Positions 24,933-33,693 of a stretch of DNA of 64,000 nucleotides are shown one piece after another. This DNA is from an uncultured Roseobacter sp. Lineage in GTDB: Bacteria > Pseudomonadota > Alphaproteobacteria > Rhodobacterales > Rhodobacteraceae. The first letter of the stretch is position 1. Each line of letters opens with the position of its first letter. The stretch is taken from contig CANKZM010000009.1 of the NCBI GenBank assembly GCA_947488305.1, positions 62,001 to 126,000 of the forward strand. The letters run 5' to 3'. The notes beneath the pieces are model-generated. The model did no database searches, had not been told where the DNA came from, and saw only the letters and a list, made by a program, of their open reading frames with translations. A program made the translations under genes and the position numbers.

Positions 24933-27371
24933 GTGGCCAGCGAGATTCCAAGCAACGCACGTGTGGTCATCGTCGGTGGCGGTGTCATGGGCGTCGGGCT
25001 GGCCTATCACCTCGCCCATGAGGGATGGGGGCAGGAAACGGTTCTGCTGGAGAAAGCGGAGCTGACCAGTGGCAGCACCTGGCACGCTGCGGGGCAGATC
25101 ACCCATTCCACATCAAGCTTCGGTCTGGGCAAATGTGTCGATTACAACATCGGCCTCTATTCAGGTGGGTTGGAGGCAGAGACAGGGCAGTCGGTGACCT
25201 GGCATGGATGTGGTTCATTCAGATTGGCCTATACCGAAGACGAGATGGATTGGTTGCGCCATACGCTGTCGGTTGGGCGATCGCTGGGCTTCAACATCGA
25301 ACTGGTCGGCAAGGACAGGATCGCGGCCTTGCATCCCTTCTACAATCTTGACGGTGTGCTGGGGGCCTTGCATACGCCGGATGACGGCCATGTAGATCCG
25401 ACCAATGTCACGATGGCAATGGCCGCTGGCGCCCGACAAAGGGGGGTGAGGATCATCCGTCAGTGTCGCGCCATAAACATTACGCAATCGGCCGGTGGCG
25501 AATGGGTGGTCGAAACGGAAAAAGGCTCAATCACCTGCGAGCATGTGGTCAATGCGGGGGGCACCTACGCGCGCCAGATGGGGGAATGGTCAGGCCTGCA
25601 ACTCCCGATGACGTCGATGACGCACCATTATTTCGTGACAGAGCCTGTTCCCGAATTTGCAACACTCGGGTACGAATTGCCGGTCATTCGCGACGACAAA
25701 AAAGTGTCCGGCTACATTCGGATGGAACAGAAACGCGGGTTGATCGGCATTTACGAGAAAGAGAATCCGAACTCCGTTTGGCACGATCATTGCCCGTGGG
25801 ACTACGAGAACTGGCTTTTCGATGCAGATTATGACCGCGTCATGCCCTATCTCGAAGAGAGCCTGAACCGCATGCCGATCTTTGCTGAGCTAGGCATTCA
25901 GCGCGAGGTGCATGGCGCGATCAGCCATCCGCCGGATGGAAACCCCTTGATCGGACCTGCGCCCGGTGTTCGGAATTACTGGTGCTGTTGCGGGACGCAA
26001 ATTGGCATCGGATGGGGGCCGGGGCTGACGCGGGAATTGGCCCGATGGATGGTGCATGGGGCTGCCGATATCTCGATGAGGGACTTTGATCCGCGCCGGC
26101 TCGGAAGTTACGCAACCAAAGAATGGCAGGTGGTGAAGGCCGAAGAGGACTACTGCCTTCGACATGAGATCCCGTTCCCCCACTTCAACCGCTTGGCCGG
26201 ACGGCCGATCAAGCCATCCCCCCTTCATGACCTCCTGAAAGACAGGGGAGCTGTTTTCGAAGAAGTTTATGGGTTCGAACGTCCACGCTGGTTTGCAAAA
26301 AACGGCGTGGCCCAACAAGACCACTACTCCTTCAACCGGACGGTCGTGGACGACCTCGTCGCCGCGGAAGTAAAGGCGGTGCGTAAAGGTGTCGGGATCA
26401 TGGACGTAACGGCCTTTACGAAAGTAATGGTGCAAGGCCCGGATGCCTATCGTCTGTTGGACCGTCTGACTGCCAACCGCATGCCGCAAAAGACAGGCTC
26501 CATCACGCTGACCCACATGTTGAACCGAGCGGGTCGTATCGAGTTGGAAACCACTGTAGTGCGACTGGCAGAGGACAGTTTCTATCTTGTCTGCGCTGCC
26601 TTCTTTGAACAACGTCTTCTGGATCATTTGGACCAGCACCGTGCAAGTGAGGATGTAACAGTCACACCGCTGTCTTCTGACTGGACTGCGTTATCCATAA
26701 ATGGCCCTAAAGCGCGCGACACTCTCGCGGCCTGCACCGCTGCCGATCTATCGAATGCAGGCTTTCGCTGGCTGTCCGCACAGGAAATCACGATTGCAGG
26801 CCACAAGGTTTGGGCCTTTCGGATGTCCTATGCGGGTGAGCTTGGGTGGGAATTCCATATGCCGGCGAATGCCTGCCGTGACGTGTATCAATCTCTCTGG
26901 TCCGCAGGTGAGGCGCATGGGATCGTCAACTACGGCTCCTTTGCCATGAATGCGATGCGCATGGAAAAGGGCTTCAAAGGCGCAAGCGAATTGACAAATG
27001 AAGTCACCTTGGCCGAGGCAGATGTCACGCGATTTGCACGCACGGACAAGGACTACCTTGGTCGGGACAAGACCCTGAACTCAGATTTGCCTTGGGTCTG
27101 CGCTTATCTTGAGATTGAGCCGGATGGCGAAACGGACGGCCATGGTGGAGAAGCCGTCTTGCACAAGGGTGAGGTCGTCGGATCCACCGCATCCGTTGCC
27201 TTCGGGTCAACCGTCGGGAAGATACTTGCCTTTGCCTATGTCAAACCGGAAGCGGCCCGGCCAGAAACGACGCTGGAAGTCGTTATCCACGGCGAACCAC
27301 GCGCGGCTCGCGTGTTAGATGCGCCTGCATATGATCCTCAAAGCCTGAAACCACGAACGGACGCAGCATGA
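24933..27371 (+). CDS. FAD-dependent N-methyl amine dehydrogenase fused to GcvT domain (dimethylglycine dehydrogenase family)
   Basis: This 812-aa fusion has an N-terminal DAO-type FAD domain (ARVVIVGGGVMGVGLAYHL) with STWHAAG, whose H51 corresponds to the covalent flavin histidine of dimethylglycine dehydrogenase. The C-terminal half is a GcvT/aminomethyl-transferase-like folate domain (about 440-812, including 'MDVTAFTKVMVQGPDAYRLLDRL' region and 'MRMEKGFKGASELTNEVT'). Enzymes of this build oxidise N-methyl groups and pass the carbon to THF as methylene-THF. GTG at 24933 has AAGGA eight bases upstream; the upstream GTG at 24894 lacks a site. ATGA overlap with the next gene. Together with the Rieske oxygenase this suggests two successive demethylations of a betaine; the substrate is not determined. 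Confidence 0.85.
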   Translation: MASEIPSNARVVIVGGGVMGVGLAYHLAHEGWGQETVLLEKAELTSGSTWHAAGQITHSTSSFGLGKCVDYNIGLYSGGLEAETGQSVTWHGCGSFRLAYTEDEMDWLRHTLSVGRSLGFNIELVGKDRIAALHPFYNLDGVLGALHTPDDGHVDPTNVTMAMAAGARQRGVRIIRQCRAINITQSAGGEWVVETEKGSITCEHVVNAGGTYARQMGEWSGLQLPMTSMTHHYFVTEPVPEFATLGYELPVIRDDKKVSGYIRMEQKRGLIGIYEKENPNSVWHDHCPWDYENWLFDADYDRVMPYLEESLNRMPIFAELGIQREVHGAISHPPDGNPLIGPAPGVRNYWCCCGTQIGIGWGPGLTRELARWMVHGAADISMRDFDPRRLGSYATKEWQVVKAEEDYCLRHEIPFPHFNRLAGRPIKPSPLHDLLKDRGAVFEEVYGFERPRWFAKNGVAQQDHYSFNRTVVDDLVAAEVKAVRKGVGIMDVTAFTKVMVQGPDAYRLLDRLTANRMPQKTGSITLTHMLNRAGRIELETTVVRLAEDSFYLVCAAFFEQRLLDHLDQHRASEDVTVTPLSSDWTALSINGPKARDTLAACTAADLSNAGFRWLSAQEITIAGHKVWAFRMSYAGELGWEFHMPANACRDVYQSLWSAGEAHGIVNYGSFAMNAMRMEKGFKGASELTNEVTLAEADVTRFARTDKDYLGRDKTLNSDLPWVCAYLEIEPDGETDGHGGEAVLHKGEVVGSTASVAFGSTVGKILAFAYVKPEAARPETTLEVVIHGEPRAARVLDAPAYDPQSLKPRTDAA

Positions 27372-28474
27372 CCCTTCCCAAGACGATGAAAGCCATGGTG
27401 ACCATGGGACATGGCGATCTTGATCAGATGGTGCTTCACAAGGCATGGCCGCGCCCTGAACCCGGTGTAGGTGAAGTCCTGATCCGCGTCGGCGCTTGCG
27501 GGTTGAACAATACGGATGTGAATACCCGCATCGGCTGGTACTCCAAATCGGTCACCTCGGCGACAACGGGCGGCACCCTTGATGACGTTGGAACAGAAGA
27601 TCCGTCCTGGGGCGGGGCGCCGATATCCTTTCCGCGGATTCAGGGCGCAGATGTTTGCGGGCGGATTGTGGCGGTTGGGGAGGGCGTCGAGGCGTCTCGC
27701 ATTGGAGAGAGGATTATCACCGACAACTGGCTTCGTGATGCGGAACACCCTGAAGATCTGAACAAGACCGGGTATTTTGGATCTGAACGAGATGGCGGCT
27801 TTGCGGAATACACCGCATTGCCTTCGCGAAATGCGCTGGCCATTCAGTCTGACCTGACGGATGCGGAGCTTGCCACGTTCTCATGTTCCTATTCCACAGC
27901 CGAAGGCATGCTTACCCGCGCGAACGTAACCGCGTCGGACACCGTATTGGTGCCCGGAGCCTCTGGCGGTGTAGGTGGCGCGCTTGTTCAGTTGGCCAAA
28001 CGACGCGGCGCGCGGGTTGTCGCAATGGCGTCTGAGGCGAAACACAGCGACGTGATGGATTTGGGCCCTGACAAGGTTTTGCCGCGCGCGCCGGACAACT
28101 TGCGGGGGGCTTTGGAGGGCGAGACGATTACTGTCGTCGCAGATGTCGTTGGCGGCCCTTATTGGCCAAAGTTGATCGACATACTTGAAAGAGGCGGACG
28201 CTACACTTGCTCAGGCGCAATCGCGGGGCCAATGGTCGAGCTTGACCTACGCACGCTCTACCTGCGTGACCTCACGTTTATGGGCTCGACCGTTATAGCG
28301 CGTGAAGTCATGACCAACCTGATCGACTACATTGAAAAGGGCGAAATCAGACCGGCCCTGGCCGCAACCTACCCCTTGGAGGAGCTGCATGCGGCACAAG
28401 CTGCATTCATCGCTAAGACGCACACCGGCAACATCGTCATTGATCATCGAGTGAGCGGGGAAGGTGACGTGTGA
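27368..28474 (+). CDS. Zinc-type alcohol dehydrogenase / quinone oxidoreductase family protein
   Basis: This 368-aa MDR-superfamily oxidoreductase has an N-terminal GroES-like domain with 'GEVLIRVGACGLNNTDVNTRIG' (residues about 37-58, the catalytic-zinc Cys in ACGLNNTD) and 'IQGADVCGRIVAVGEGV', then a Rossmann domain with 'VLVPGASGGVGGALVQLAKRRG' near 195-216. The four-Cys structural zinc lobe is absent, and an unusual insertion (YSKSVTSATTGGTLDDVGTEDP) follows the first motif. It is translationally coupled to the DMGDH/GcvT gene (ATGA), so it likely acts on a later intermediate of the same pathway. The substrate is unknown. Confidence 0.8.
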   Translation: MTLPKTMKAMVTMGHGDLDQMVLHKAWPRPEPGVGEVLIRVGACGLNNTDVNTRIGWYSKSVTSATTGGTLDDVGTEDPSWGGAPISFPRIQGADVCGRIVAVGEGVEASRIGERIITDNWLRDAEHPEDLNKTGYFGSERDGGFAEYTALPSRNALAIQSDLTDAELATFSCSYSTAEGMLTRANVTASDTVLVPGASGGVGGALVQLAKRRGARVVAMASEAKHSDVMDLGPDKVLPRAPDNLRGALEGETITVVADVVGGPYWPKLIDILERGGRYTCSGAIAGPMVELDLRTLYLRDLTFMGSTVIAREVMTNLIDYIEKGEIRPALAATYPLEELHAAQAAFIAKTHTGNIVIDHRVSGEGDV

Positions 28475-28586
28475 GAACTACGAGTAGCTGCAACTACAGG
28501 TTTGGATTGCTCTATCAGAGCGGTGTGCATTCCAACGGGTTCGTACCAGTCGCCTCGTTAATTGCATTGCTCGACGAGTTTGCGAC

Positions 28587-29693
28587 ATGAAGATCACGCG
28601 TCTTTCCGTTTATCAGGTCGATCTCCCGCTGGAGCATCCGTACTGGCTTTCTGGAGGGCGGCTGAAGTTCGAGACACTCGATGCAACCCTCGTCAAGATT
28701 GAGACGGACAGCACGCTGATTGGCTGGGGCGAGGGGACACCTTGGGGGCACACTTATGTTCCCGCTCATGGTCCCGGCATTCGCGCAGGGATCGAGACAA
28801 TGGCGCCCTTCATTTTGGGATTAGATCCCCGCCGCGTGCTTGAGGTCGAGCGGGCGATGGACCTTGCGCTGCCAGGTCATCTTTACGCCAAAAGCCCTAT
28901 TGATATGGCCTGCTGGGACATTGCGGGGCAGGCCGCAGGGATACCGATTGCGGATTTGATGGGCGGTGGGTCGCGCACTCCACGCGCCATTGCCTCTTCG
29001 GTTGGGGCGAAAACCTTGCAAGAAACCCGCGAAGTGATCGAGCGCTACCGAAAGCGCGGCTACGTGGCACATTCAGTCAAAATCGGCGGGGATGTCGCGC
29101 GCGATATTGCCCGAATTCGCGACGTTGAGAGCATTCGCCGCGAGGGGGAGATCGTGCTTTATGACGTCAACCGGGGCTGGACGCGACAACAAGCATTGCG
29201 GGTGATGTCGGCAACGCAGGACCTGAACGTTATGTTTGAGCAGCCTTGCGAAAGCCTTGATGACATCGCGGCCATCGCTGGAAAACATGCCGCTCCTGTG
29301 AGTGTCGACGAAAGCCTTGTGACCTTGCAAGACGCGACACGCATTGCCAGAGACTGGTTCGCAGAAGTCTTCGGCATCAAACTCAACCGTGTCGGCGGCC
29401 TGACCAAAGCCGCCCGCATGCGCGACATCGCATTGGCCCACGGCATTGACATGTTCGTCATGGCAACCGGCGGTTCGGTATTGGCGGATACTGAGGCCCT
29501 GCATCTTGCCGCGACAATTCCCGATGAAAACTGCCATGCGGTCTGGGCCTGCCAGGACATGATCACGCTGGACATTGCAGGGGGACGAGGCCCGCGCAAT
29601 ACCGATGGCCACTTGCACCTCCCCGAAGAACCCGGTCTGGGAGTGTTTCCGGATGAAAACATGCTGGGCGAACCAGTGGCTGTCTACAAATGA
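28587..29693 (+). CDS. Enolase-superfamily (mandelate racemase/muconate lactonizing) enzyme, betaine-epimerase/proline-type, copy 1
   Basis: This 368-aa (beta/alpha)7-beta-barrel enzyme has the capping domain (residues 1-130) and a catalytic barrel with 'HSVKIGGD' (acid/base Lys near 163), metal ligands in 'YDVNRGW', 'FEQPCE' and 'SVDESL', and a second acid/base Lys in 'FGIKLNRVGG' near 264. Lys on both faces fits 1,1-proton transfer (epimerisation) or dehydration as in hydroxyproline-betaine 2-epimerase (HpbD) and cis-3-hydroxyproline dehydratase, which it resembles in layout. It starts 112 bases after the alcohol dehydrogenase and overlaps copy 2 by 4 bases. Which amino-acid or betaine it uses cannot be read from sequence. 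Confidence 0.8.
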   Translation: MKITRLSVYQVDLPLEHPYWLSGGRLKFETLDATLVKIETDSTLIGWGEGTPWGHTYVPAHGPGIRAGIETMAPFILGLDPRRVLEVERAMDLALPGHLYAKSPIDMACWDIAGQAAGIPIADLMGGGSRTPRAIASSVGAKTLQETREVIERYRKRGYVAHSVKIGGDVARDIARIRDVESIRREGEIVLYDVNRGWTRQQALRVMSATQDLNVMFEQPCESLDDIAAIAGKHAAPVSVDESLVTLQDATRIARDWFAEVFGIKLNRVGGLTKAARMRDIALAHGIDMFVMATGGSVLADTEALHLAATIPDENCHAVWACQDMITLDIAGGRGPRNTDGHLHLPEEPGLGVFPDENMLGEPVAVYK

Positions 29694-30793
29694 AGGTAAC
29701 AGCCATCAGCCTCTGGTCTGTCGATCTGACCAGCCACGAAACCTATTACATGGCAGAGGGAAAGACCTGTGATACGGTCAAAACCCATGTGCTTTGTCTA
29801 CAGACAGATACAGGCCTGAAAGGGTGGGGCGAGGTCTGCCCGATCCCGCATTACTTGCCAGCCTTTGCCGATGGGGTGCCCAGTGCAATTGCGGAAATGG
29901 CACCGGAGATACTCGGGATATCACCCTTTGGGATCGATGCCCCGATGCGGAAACTCGATGGTTACCTCATCGGCCATCATCACGCGAAATCGGTTGTGGA
30001 TATGGCCCTGTGGGACTTGTTTGGAAAAGCGACGGGGCAGCCGCTTTATGTATTGTTAGGAGGGCGCACGCGGGCAGATATGCCGCTTTATCATTCGATT
30101 ACGTGCATCGCCCCGGACGAGATGGCGCGCATTGCGCGCGAGGCATACGATAGCGGAATTCGACAATTTCAAGTGAAACTGGGCGCGGATGCGGATTGGC
30201 AGACGGATGCAGAACGTCTGGCAAAAGTGCGGGAAGCCGTGGGTAGTGGCCCGCTGGTGTATGGCGATTGGAATTGCGGGGCAACGAAACTGCATGCAAC
30301 GCGCACCGGTCGGGCCGTATCCCATCTCGATGTGATGCTGGAACAACCCTGCAAGACCCTCGAAGATTGCGCGGCGGTGCGTAAGGCGACAGGGTTGCCC
30401 ATGAAAATCGACGAAGGCGCGTTTGATCTGGCGACGCTGCTCAGGGCACATGAGTTGGGCTGTCTTGACGTTGTCGCTTTGAAGCTCTCGAAATTCGGCG
30501 GTCTGTCGGCGATGCGCCGGGCGCGTGATCTCACAGTGCATCTTGGAGCCGAGATATGCGCCGAATGCACCTGGGGATCGGACATAGTGACAGCGGCTGG
30601 TCTGCACTTTGCCGCATCAACTTCGCAAGGTACCCTTTTGAATACATGCGACCTTTCGGCATACGCCAGCCCTCGCATCTGTCCCGATGCGCCGGTGCGG
30701 GTCGAGGGGAGGATCGCCCCGCCGGATAGTCCTGGTCTTGGCGTCGAGCCGGATCCGGGCATTCTGGGAACACCTCTTCTGGAATTGGCCTGA
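29690..30793 (+). CDS. Enolase-superfamily (mandelate racemase/muconate lactonizing) enzyme, copy 2
   Basis: This 367-aa paralogue of the preceding gene is only moderately similar to it. Motifs are 'FQVKLGAD' (first Lys), 'YGDWNCGA' (Asp metal ligand), 'LEQPCK', 'KIDEGAF' and 'VALKLSKFGG' (second Lys). The capping-domain loop 'HYLPAFADGV' and the C-terminal 'CAECTWGSDIVTAA' segment recall the HpbD type ('DDAWGGDII'). Two adjacent, translationally coupled members suggest that one epimerises the substrate and the other acts on a different stereoisomer or on a demethylated intermediate. It lies three bases before the aminotransferase gene. Confidence 0.8.
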   Translation: MKVTAISLWSVDLTSHETYYMAEGKTCDTVKTHVLCLQTDTGLKGWGEVCPIPHYLPAFADGVPSAIAEMAPEILGISPFGIDAPMRKLDGYLIGHHHAKSVVDMALWDLFGKATGQPLYVLLGGRTRADMPLYHSITCIAPDEMARIAREAYDSGIRQFQVKLGADADWQTDAERLAKVREAVGSGPLVYGDWNCGATKLHATRTGRAVSHLDVMLEQPCKTLEDCAAVRKATGLPMKIDEGAFDLATLLRAHELGCLDVVALKLSKFGGLSAMRRARDLTVHLGAEICAECTWGSDIVTAAGLHFAASTSQGTLLNTCDLSAYASPRICPDAPVRVEGRIAPPDSPGLGVEPDPGILGTPLLELA

Positions 30794-30796
30794 GAC

Positions 30797-32074
30797 ATGA
30801 AAAAACTGACCCCTCAATCTGAATGGATCGCGCGCGCAAACCGCGTGTTGCCCGCTGGTGGATTTGGGAACTTTGATCCCGGGATCATCATTGCGCGCGG
30901 CCAGGGCAGTCGCGTTTGGGACGAAGATGGCAAGGAGTACGTCGATTACCTGATTGGGTCCGGGCCGATGCTTTTGGGGCATGGACACCCAGAGGTCATG
31001 GAAGCCGTTTTCGAACAACTGCCCAACGGCATGACGTTTTTTGCCAACAACACCAAGGGGATCGAGCTGGCCGAAGCCGTTGTGGAGGCTGTCCCTTGTT
31101 GCGAACAAGTCCGCTTTGTCACCTCGGGTGGGGAGGCGGACATGTATGCCATTCGCCTTGCTCGCGCCTATACAGGGCGTGACAAGATCCTTAAATTCGA
31201 AGGGGGTTACCACGGCATGAGCGCCGAAGCTCAGATGAGCTTGGCACCGACCCAACGCGTGAATTTCCCGCAAGCAGTGCCCGACAGTGCTGGCATCCCA
31301 CAAAGCGTTGCGGATAAGATGTTGATCTCACCTTTCAATGACTTGGCGGCTGTCGAGGCGCTTTTAGCCGAGCATTCCGATGTCGCCGCGATCATTGTTG
31401 AACCGTTGCAGCGGATCATTCCCGCTGAGCCGGGATATCTGCAAGGCCTGCGCTCTCTTTGTGACCGTCATCAGGTGCTGCTGATCTTCGATGAAATCGT
31501 AACCGGGTTCCGCCTTGCTTATGGTGGTGCGCAGGAGCGGTACGGCGTGACACCCGATATTTGCACCTTGGGCAAGATCATCGGCGGCGGCTTTCCTCTG
31601 GCAGCCTTGGGTGCGAGCGCCGAAATCATGCAGCATTTTGATAAATCAATCGTGGGGGCCGACAATTGGCTGATGCAGCTTGGAACCTTGTCCGGTAATC
31701 CCGTCGCGGCTGCTGCCGGCCTCAAGACTATGGAAGTTTTGCGGCAGGACGGAAGTTATGATCGCCTCCGTGCCATTGGCAAGGCGCTTCAGCAGATGCA
31801 GTCAGATGCGCTTGCCGAAGTTGGCGTGGCTCATCAGATTTGTGGAGATGACACACTCTACGACATCTACTTTACAGACACGCCTTGTCGCGATTTTCGA
31901 AGCGCCAAACATGATGTTCCTCAGCTAAACGAGACATATAACGCCGTTTTGCGCGCCCACGGTATTTTCAAGTCTCCCGGCAAACTTTACCCGTCACTGG
32001 CCATCACGGAAGAGGACCTTGAGCAGAGCAAAAAGGCGTTTTTAGCTGCAGCAGCCGCCGTTCAGGATATCTGA
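30797..32074 (+). CDS. Class III PLP aminotransferase / glutamate-1-semialdehyde aminomutase-like enzyme
   Basis: This 425-aa fold-type I PLP enzyme has the PLP lysine at K260 in 'TLGKIIGGGFPLAALG', the cofactor-ring acid at D232 in 'LIFDEIVTGFR' and 'SGGEADMYAIRLARAYTG' at 110-127 for phosphate binding. The closest family layout is that of HemL-like aminomutases/transaminases, but its position last in a betaine-type catabolic operon argues against haem synthesis: expected jobs are transamination or deamination of the demethylated amino compound or its semialdehyde. The operon seems to end here; the next gene is 99 bases on. Confidence 0.82.
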   Translation: MKKLTPQSEWIARANRVLPAGGFGNFDPGIIIARGQGSRVWDEDGKEYVDYLIGSGPMLLGHGHPEVMEAVFEQLPNGMTFFANNTKGIELAEAVVEAVPCCEQVRFVTSGGEADMYAIRLARAYTGRDKILKFEGGYHGMSAEAQMSLAPTQRVNFPQAVPDSAGIPQSVADKMLISPFNDLAAVEALLAEHSDVAAIIVEPLQRIIPAEPGYLQGLRSLCDRHQVLLIFDEIVTGFRLAYGGAQERYGVTPDICTLGKIIGGGFPLAALGASAEIMQHFDKSIVGADNWLMQLGTLSGNPVAAAAGLKTMEVLRQDGSYDRLRAIGKALQQMQSDALAEVGVAHQICGDDTLYDIYFTDTPCRDFRSAKHDVPQLNETYNAVLRAHGIFKSPGKLYPSLAITEEDLEQSKKAFLAAAAAVQDI

Positions 32075-32173
32075 GGCCCCCGGGACGAGGTAGCTTAGGC
32101 GAGGATGCACTTGCTCATGTGCGGCTTGCGAACCGACTGTTACAATGGGGCACTCATGTCCATGGAGGACAAC

Positions 32174-32689
32174 ATGCTCAGGACAAAACGGCTCCTGCTC
32201 AGGCGCGCGCGAATGGCAGACCTTGAAGACTTGCATAAGGTCTTCTCGGATCCGAGAGCGATGCGGTATTGGGACAGCCCACCCTATGAAACTGTTGATC
32301 AGACGTCGCAATTGCTGACGCAGATGGTCCATGCGCCGGATACCGAAAGTGATGACTTTGTCGTCGAATACACTGGTCGAGCGATAGGAAAGGCGGGTTG
32401 TTGGCGCATGGGGGAGATCGGTTTCATCTTGCATCCGGATTTTTGGGGTAGGGGACTTGCCCACGAGGCACTGAAAGCTGCAATCCCTCATATCTTTGAG
32501 ACGCTCGCCATTGACCGGTTGGAAGCAGACGTTGACCCCAGAAATGCAGCGTCACTCAAGCTGCTCTCAAAGCTTGGCTTTCATGAAACCGGCCGGGCCA
32601 AACGTACCATTCTCGTGGGCGACGAATGGTGCGATAGCGTCTATCTGGAGTTGCCGCGGCAAAAAGACGATAACGCCCCATCTGGCTGA
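32174..32689 (+). CDS. GNAT-family N-acetyltransferase (RimJ/RimL-like)
   Basis: This 171-aa acetyltransferase has the GNAT core: 'TKRLLLRRARMADLEDLHKVFSD' at the N-terminus, 'IGFILHPDFWGRGLAHEALKA' (acetyl-CoA pyrophosphate loop, WGRGLA) near residues 83-103 and 'NAASLKLLSKLGFHETG' near 133-149. This type acetylates N-terminal amines of ribosomal proteins or small amines. ATG at 32174 is preceded by GGAGG five bases upstream; in-frame ATGs at 32105 and 32156 are less well placed. It is not obviously linked to its neighbours. Confidence 0.82.
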   Translation: MLRTKRLLLRRARMADLEDLHKVFSDPRAMRYWDSPPYETVDQTSQLLTQMVHAPDTESDDFVVEYTGRAIGKAGCWRMGEIGFILHPDFWGRGLAHEALKAAIPHIFETLAIDRLEADVDPRNAASLKLLSKLGFHETGRAKRTILVGDEWCDSVYLELPRQKDDNAPSG

Positions 32690-32858
32690 AGCTGGCCTGC
32701 GGGCATCGGCCGAGGTCAGGCCGAAAGAGCATAAAACACCAGTGTGGCCCAAAAGACTCTCCACCAAAACGTGTTGGTTCTGCCCAGGTTGACCGGTCAA
32801 GTTGCGCGTGCCAATCTTCGCGGGTTCTTTGAAAAATTCACTACTTGTGGGGAACGGC

Positions 32859-33668
32859 ATGAGACGGATTGCAGTTGTTCCGATTTTCCTTTTGGCGTTT
32901 TTGGCAGGGTGCGTCACACCGGGCGCTAGTGCGTTTCAGGATTATCGCGTCTCTTACGAAGCGGCACGTACGGCCTCTACGCAGGTCGTGGAGGTCTATA
33001 ATCAGTACGACAAGGCCAACAGGCGTCTGCGTGTGAGCGATGCGACTTTCGATCCGGATCTGGCGGATGTCTACTCTGCAACCGCCTTGTCCCCGATCTC
33101 GACAAAAATCACAGAAGGTTTTGCCGCAGCCACGATCTACACAGAGGTGCTTGGGCGCTATCTCGACAATAACACCTTGAGTTTGCAGGACGATGACATC
33201 GCCCGATTGAATGCCGCAACAACCAGCGTGGCAACCTTGGCCAATGCGCAGGCGATTGGCGCGCAAGTCAACGCTCTGGTGAGTGCGAGCAAGTCATTGG
33301 TGAACCTGTCGCTCGCTCAAAATGATCGAGAAGAATTCATCAGATCCGTGCGTGCGGGATCTCAGGTCGTGGATGATTTCCTGGCCGTAGTGCGCGCTGA
33401 TACGGCGGATATGTACCGCACTGCTCGGCTGGCCACGGCTGCGTCAAACGGATCGACACAGAAGCTCTCTGAATTCAGAGTGATGCTGGCCAATTGGGTC
33501 CTGCTGATCGACCAGGCACGCGGCGATCTGGCAACTTTACAGGTTCAGGTGGAAACCGGAACAGGTGGTCAAACAGCCCTGAGCCTTTTGGCGGAAAGCG
33601 CTGAACGGATTGACCGATATGCGACTAATATTGCGGCGGCACGTAGCGCTCTGAACGGCGTGTTTTGA
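32859..33668 (+). CDS. Hypothetical lipoprotein
   Basis: This 269-aa protein has a lipoprotein signal (RRIAVVPIFLLAFLAGC; lipobox LAGC, lipidated Cys at about residue 18). The mature part is alanine-rich and almost entirely helical, suggesting a periplasmic coiled bundle ('YEAARTASTQVVEVYNQYDKANRRLRV', 'IDQARGDLATLQVQVETG'). I recognise no family. The start is set at 32859 after GGGGAA; an in-frame ATG at 32802 would bury the lipobox. It lies 25 bases before the SleB-DUF2272 gene, probably the same operon. Confidence 0.65.
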   Translation: MRRIAVVPIFLLAFLAGCVTPGASAFQDYRVSYEAARTASTQVVEVYNQYDKANRRLRVSDATFDPDLADVYSATALSPISTKITEGFAAATIYTEVLGRYLDNNTLSLQDDDIARLNAATTSVATLANAQAIGAQVNALVSASKSLVNLSLAQNDREEFIRSVRAGSQVVDDFLAVVRADTADMYRTARLATAASNGSTQKLSEFRVMLANWVLLIDQARGDLATLQVQVETGTGGQTALSLLAESAERIDRYATNIAAARSALNGVF

Positions 33669-33693
33669 CATTATCATTTAGGAGGGACATTAG

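Noticed and set aside
30797-32074. HemL (glutamate-1-semialdehyde aminomutase of haem synthesis)
   Set aside because: The fold and motifs fit the family, but the gene is locked into a catabolic operon with demethylases and epimerases; a dedicated catabolic transaminase or aminomutase is more likely.
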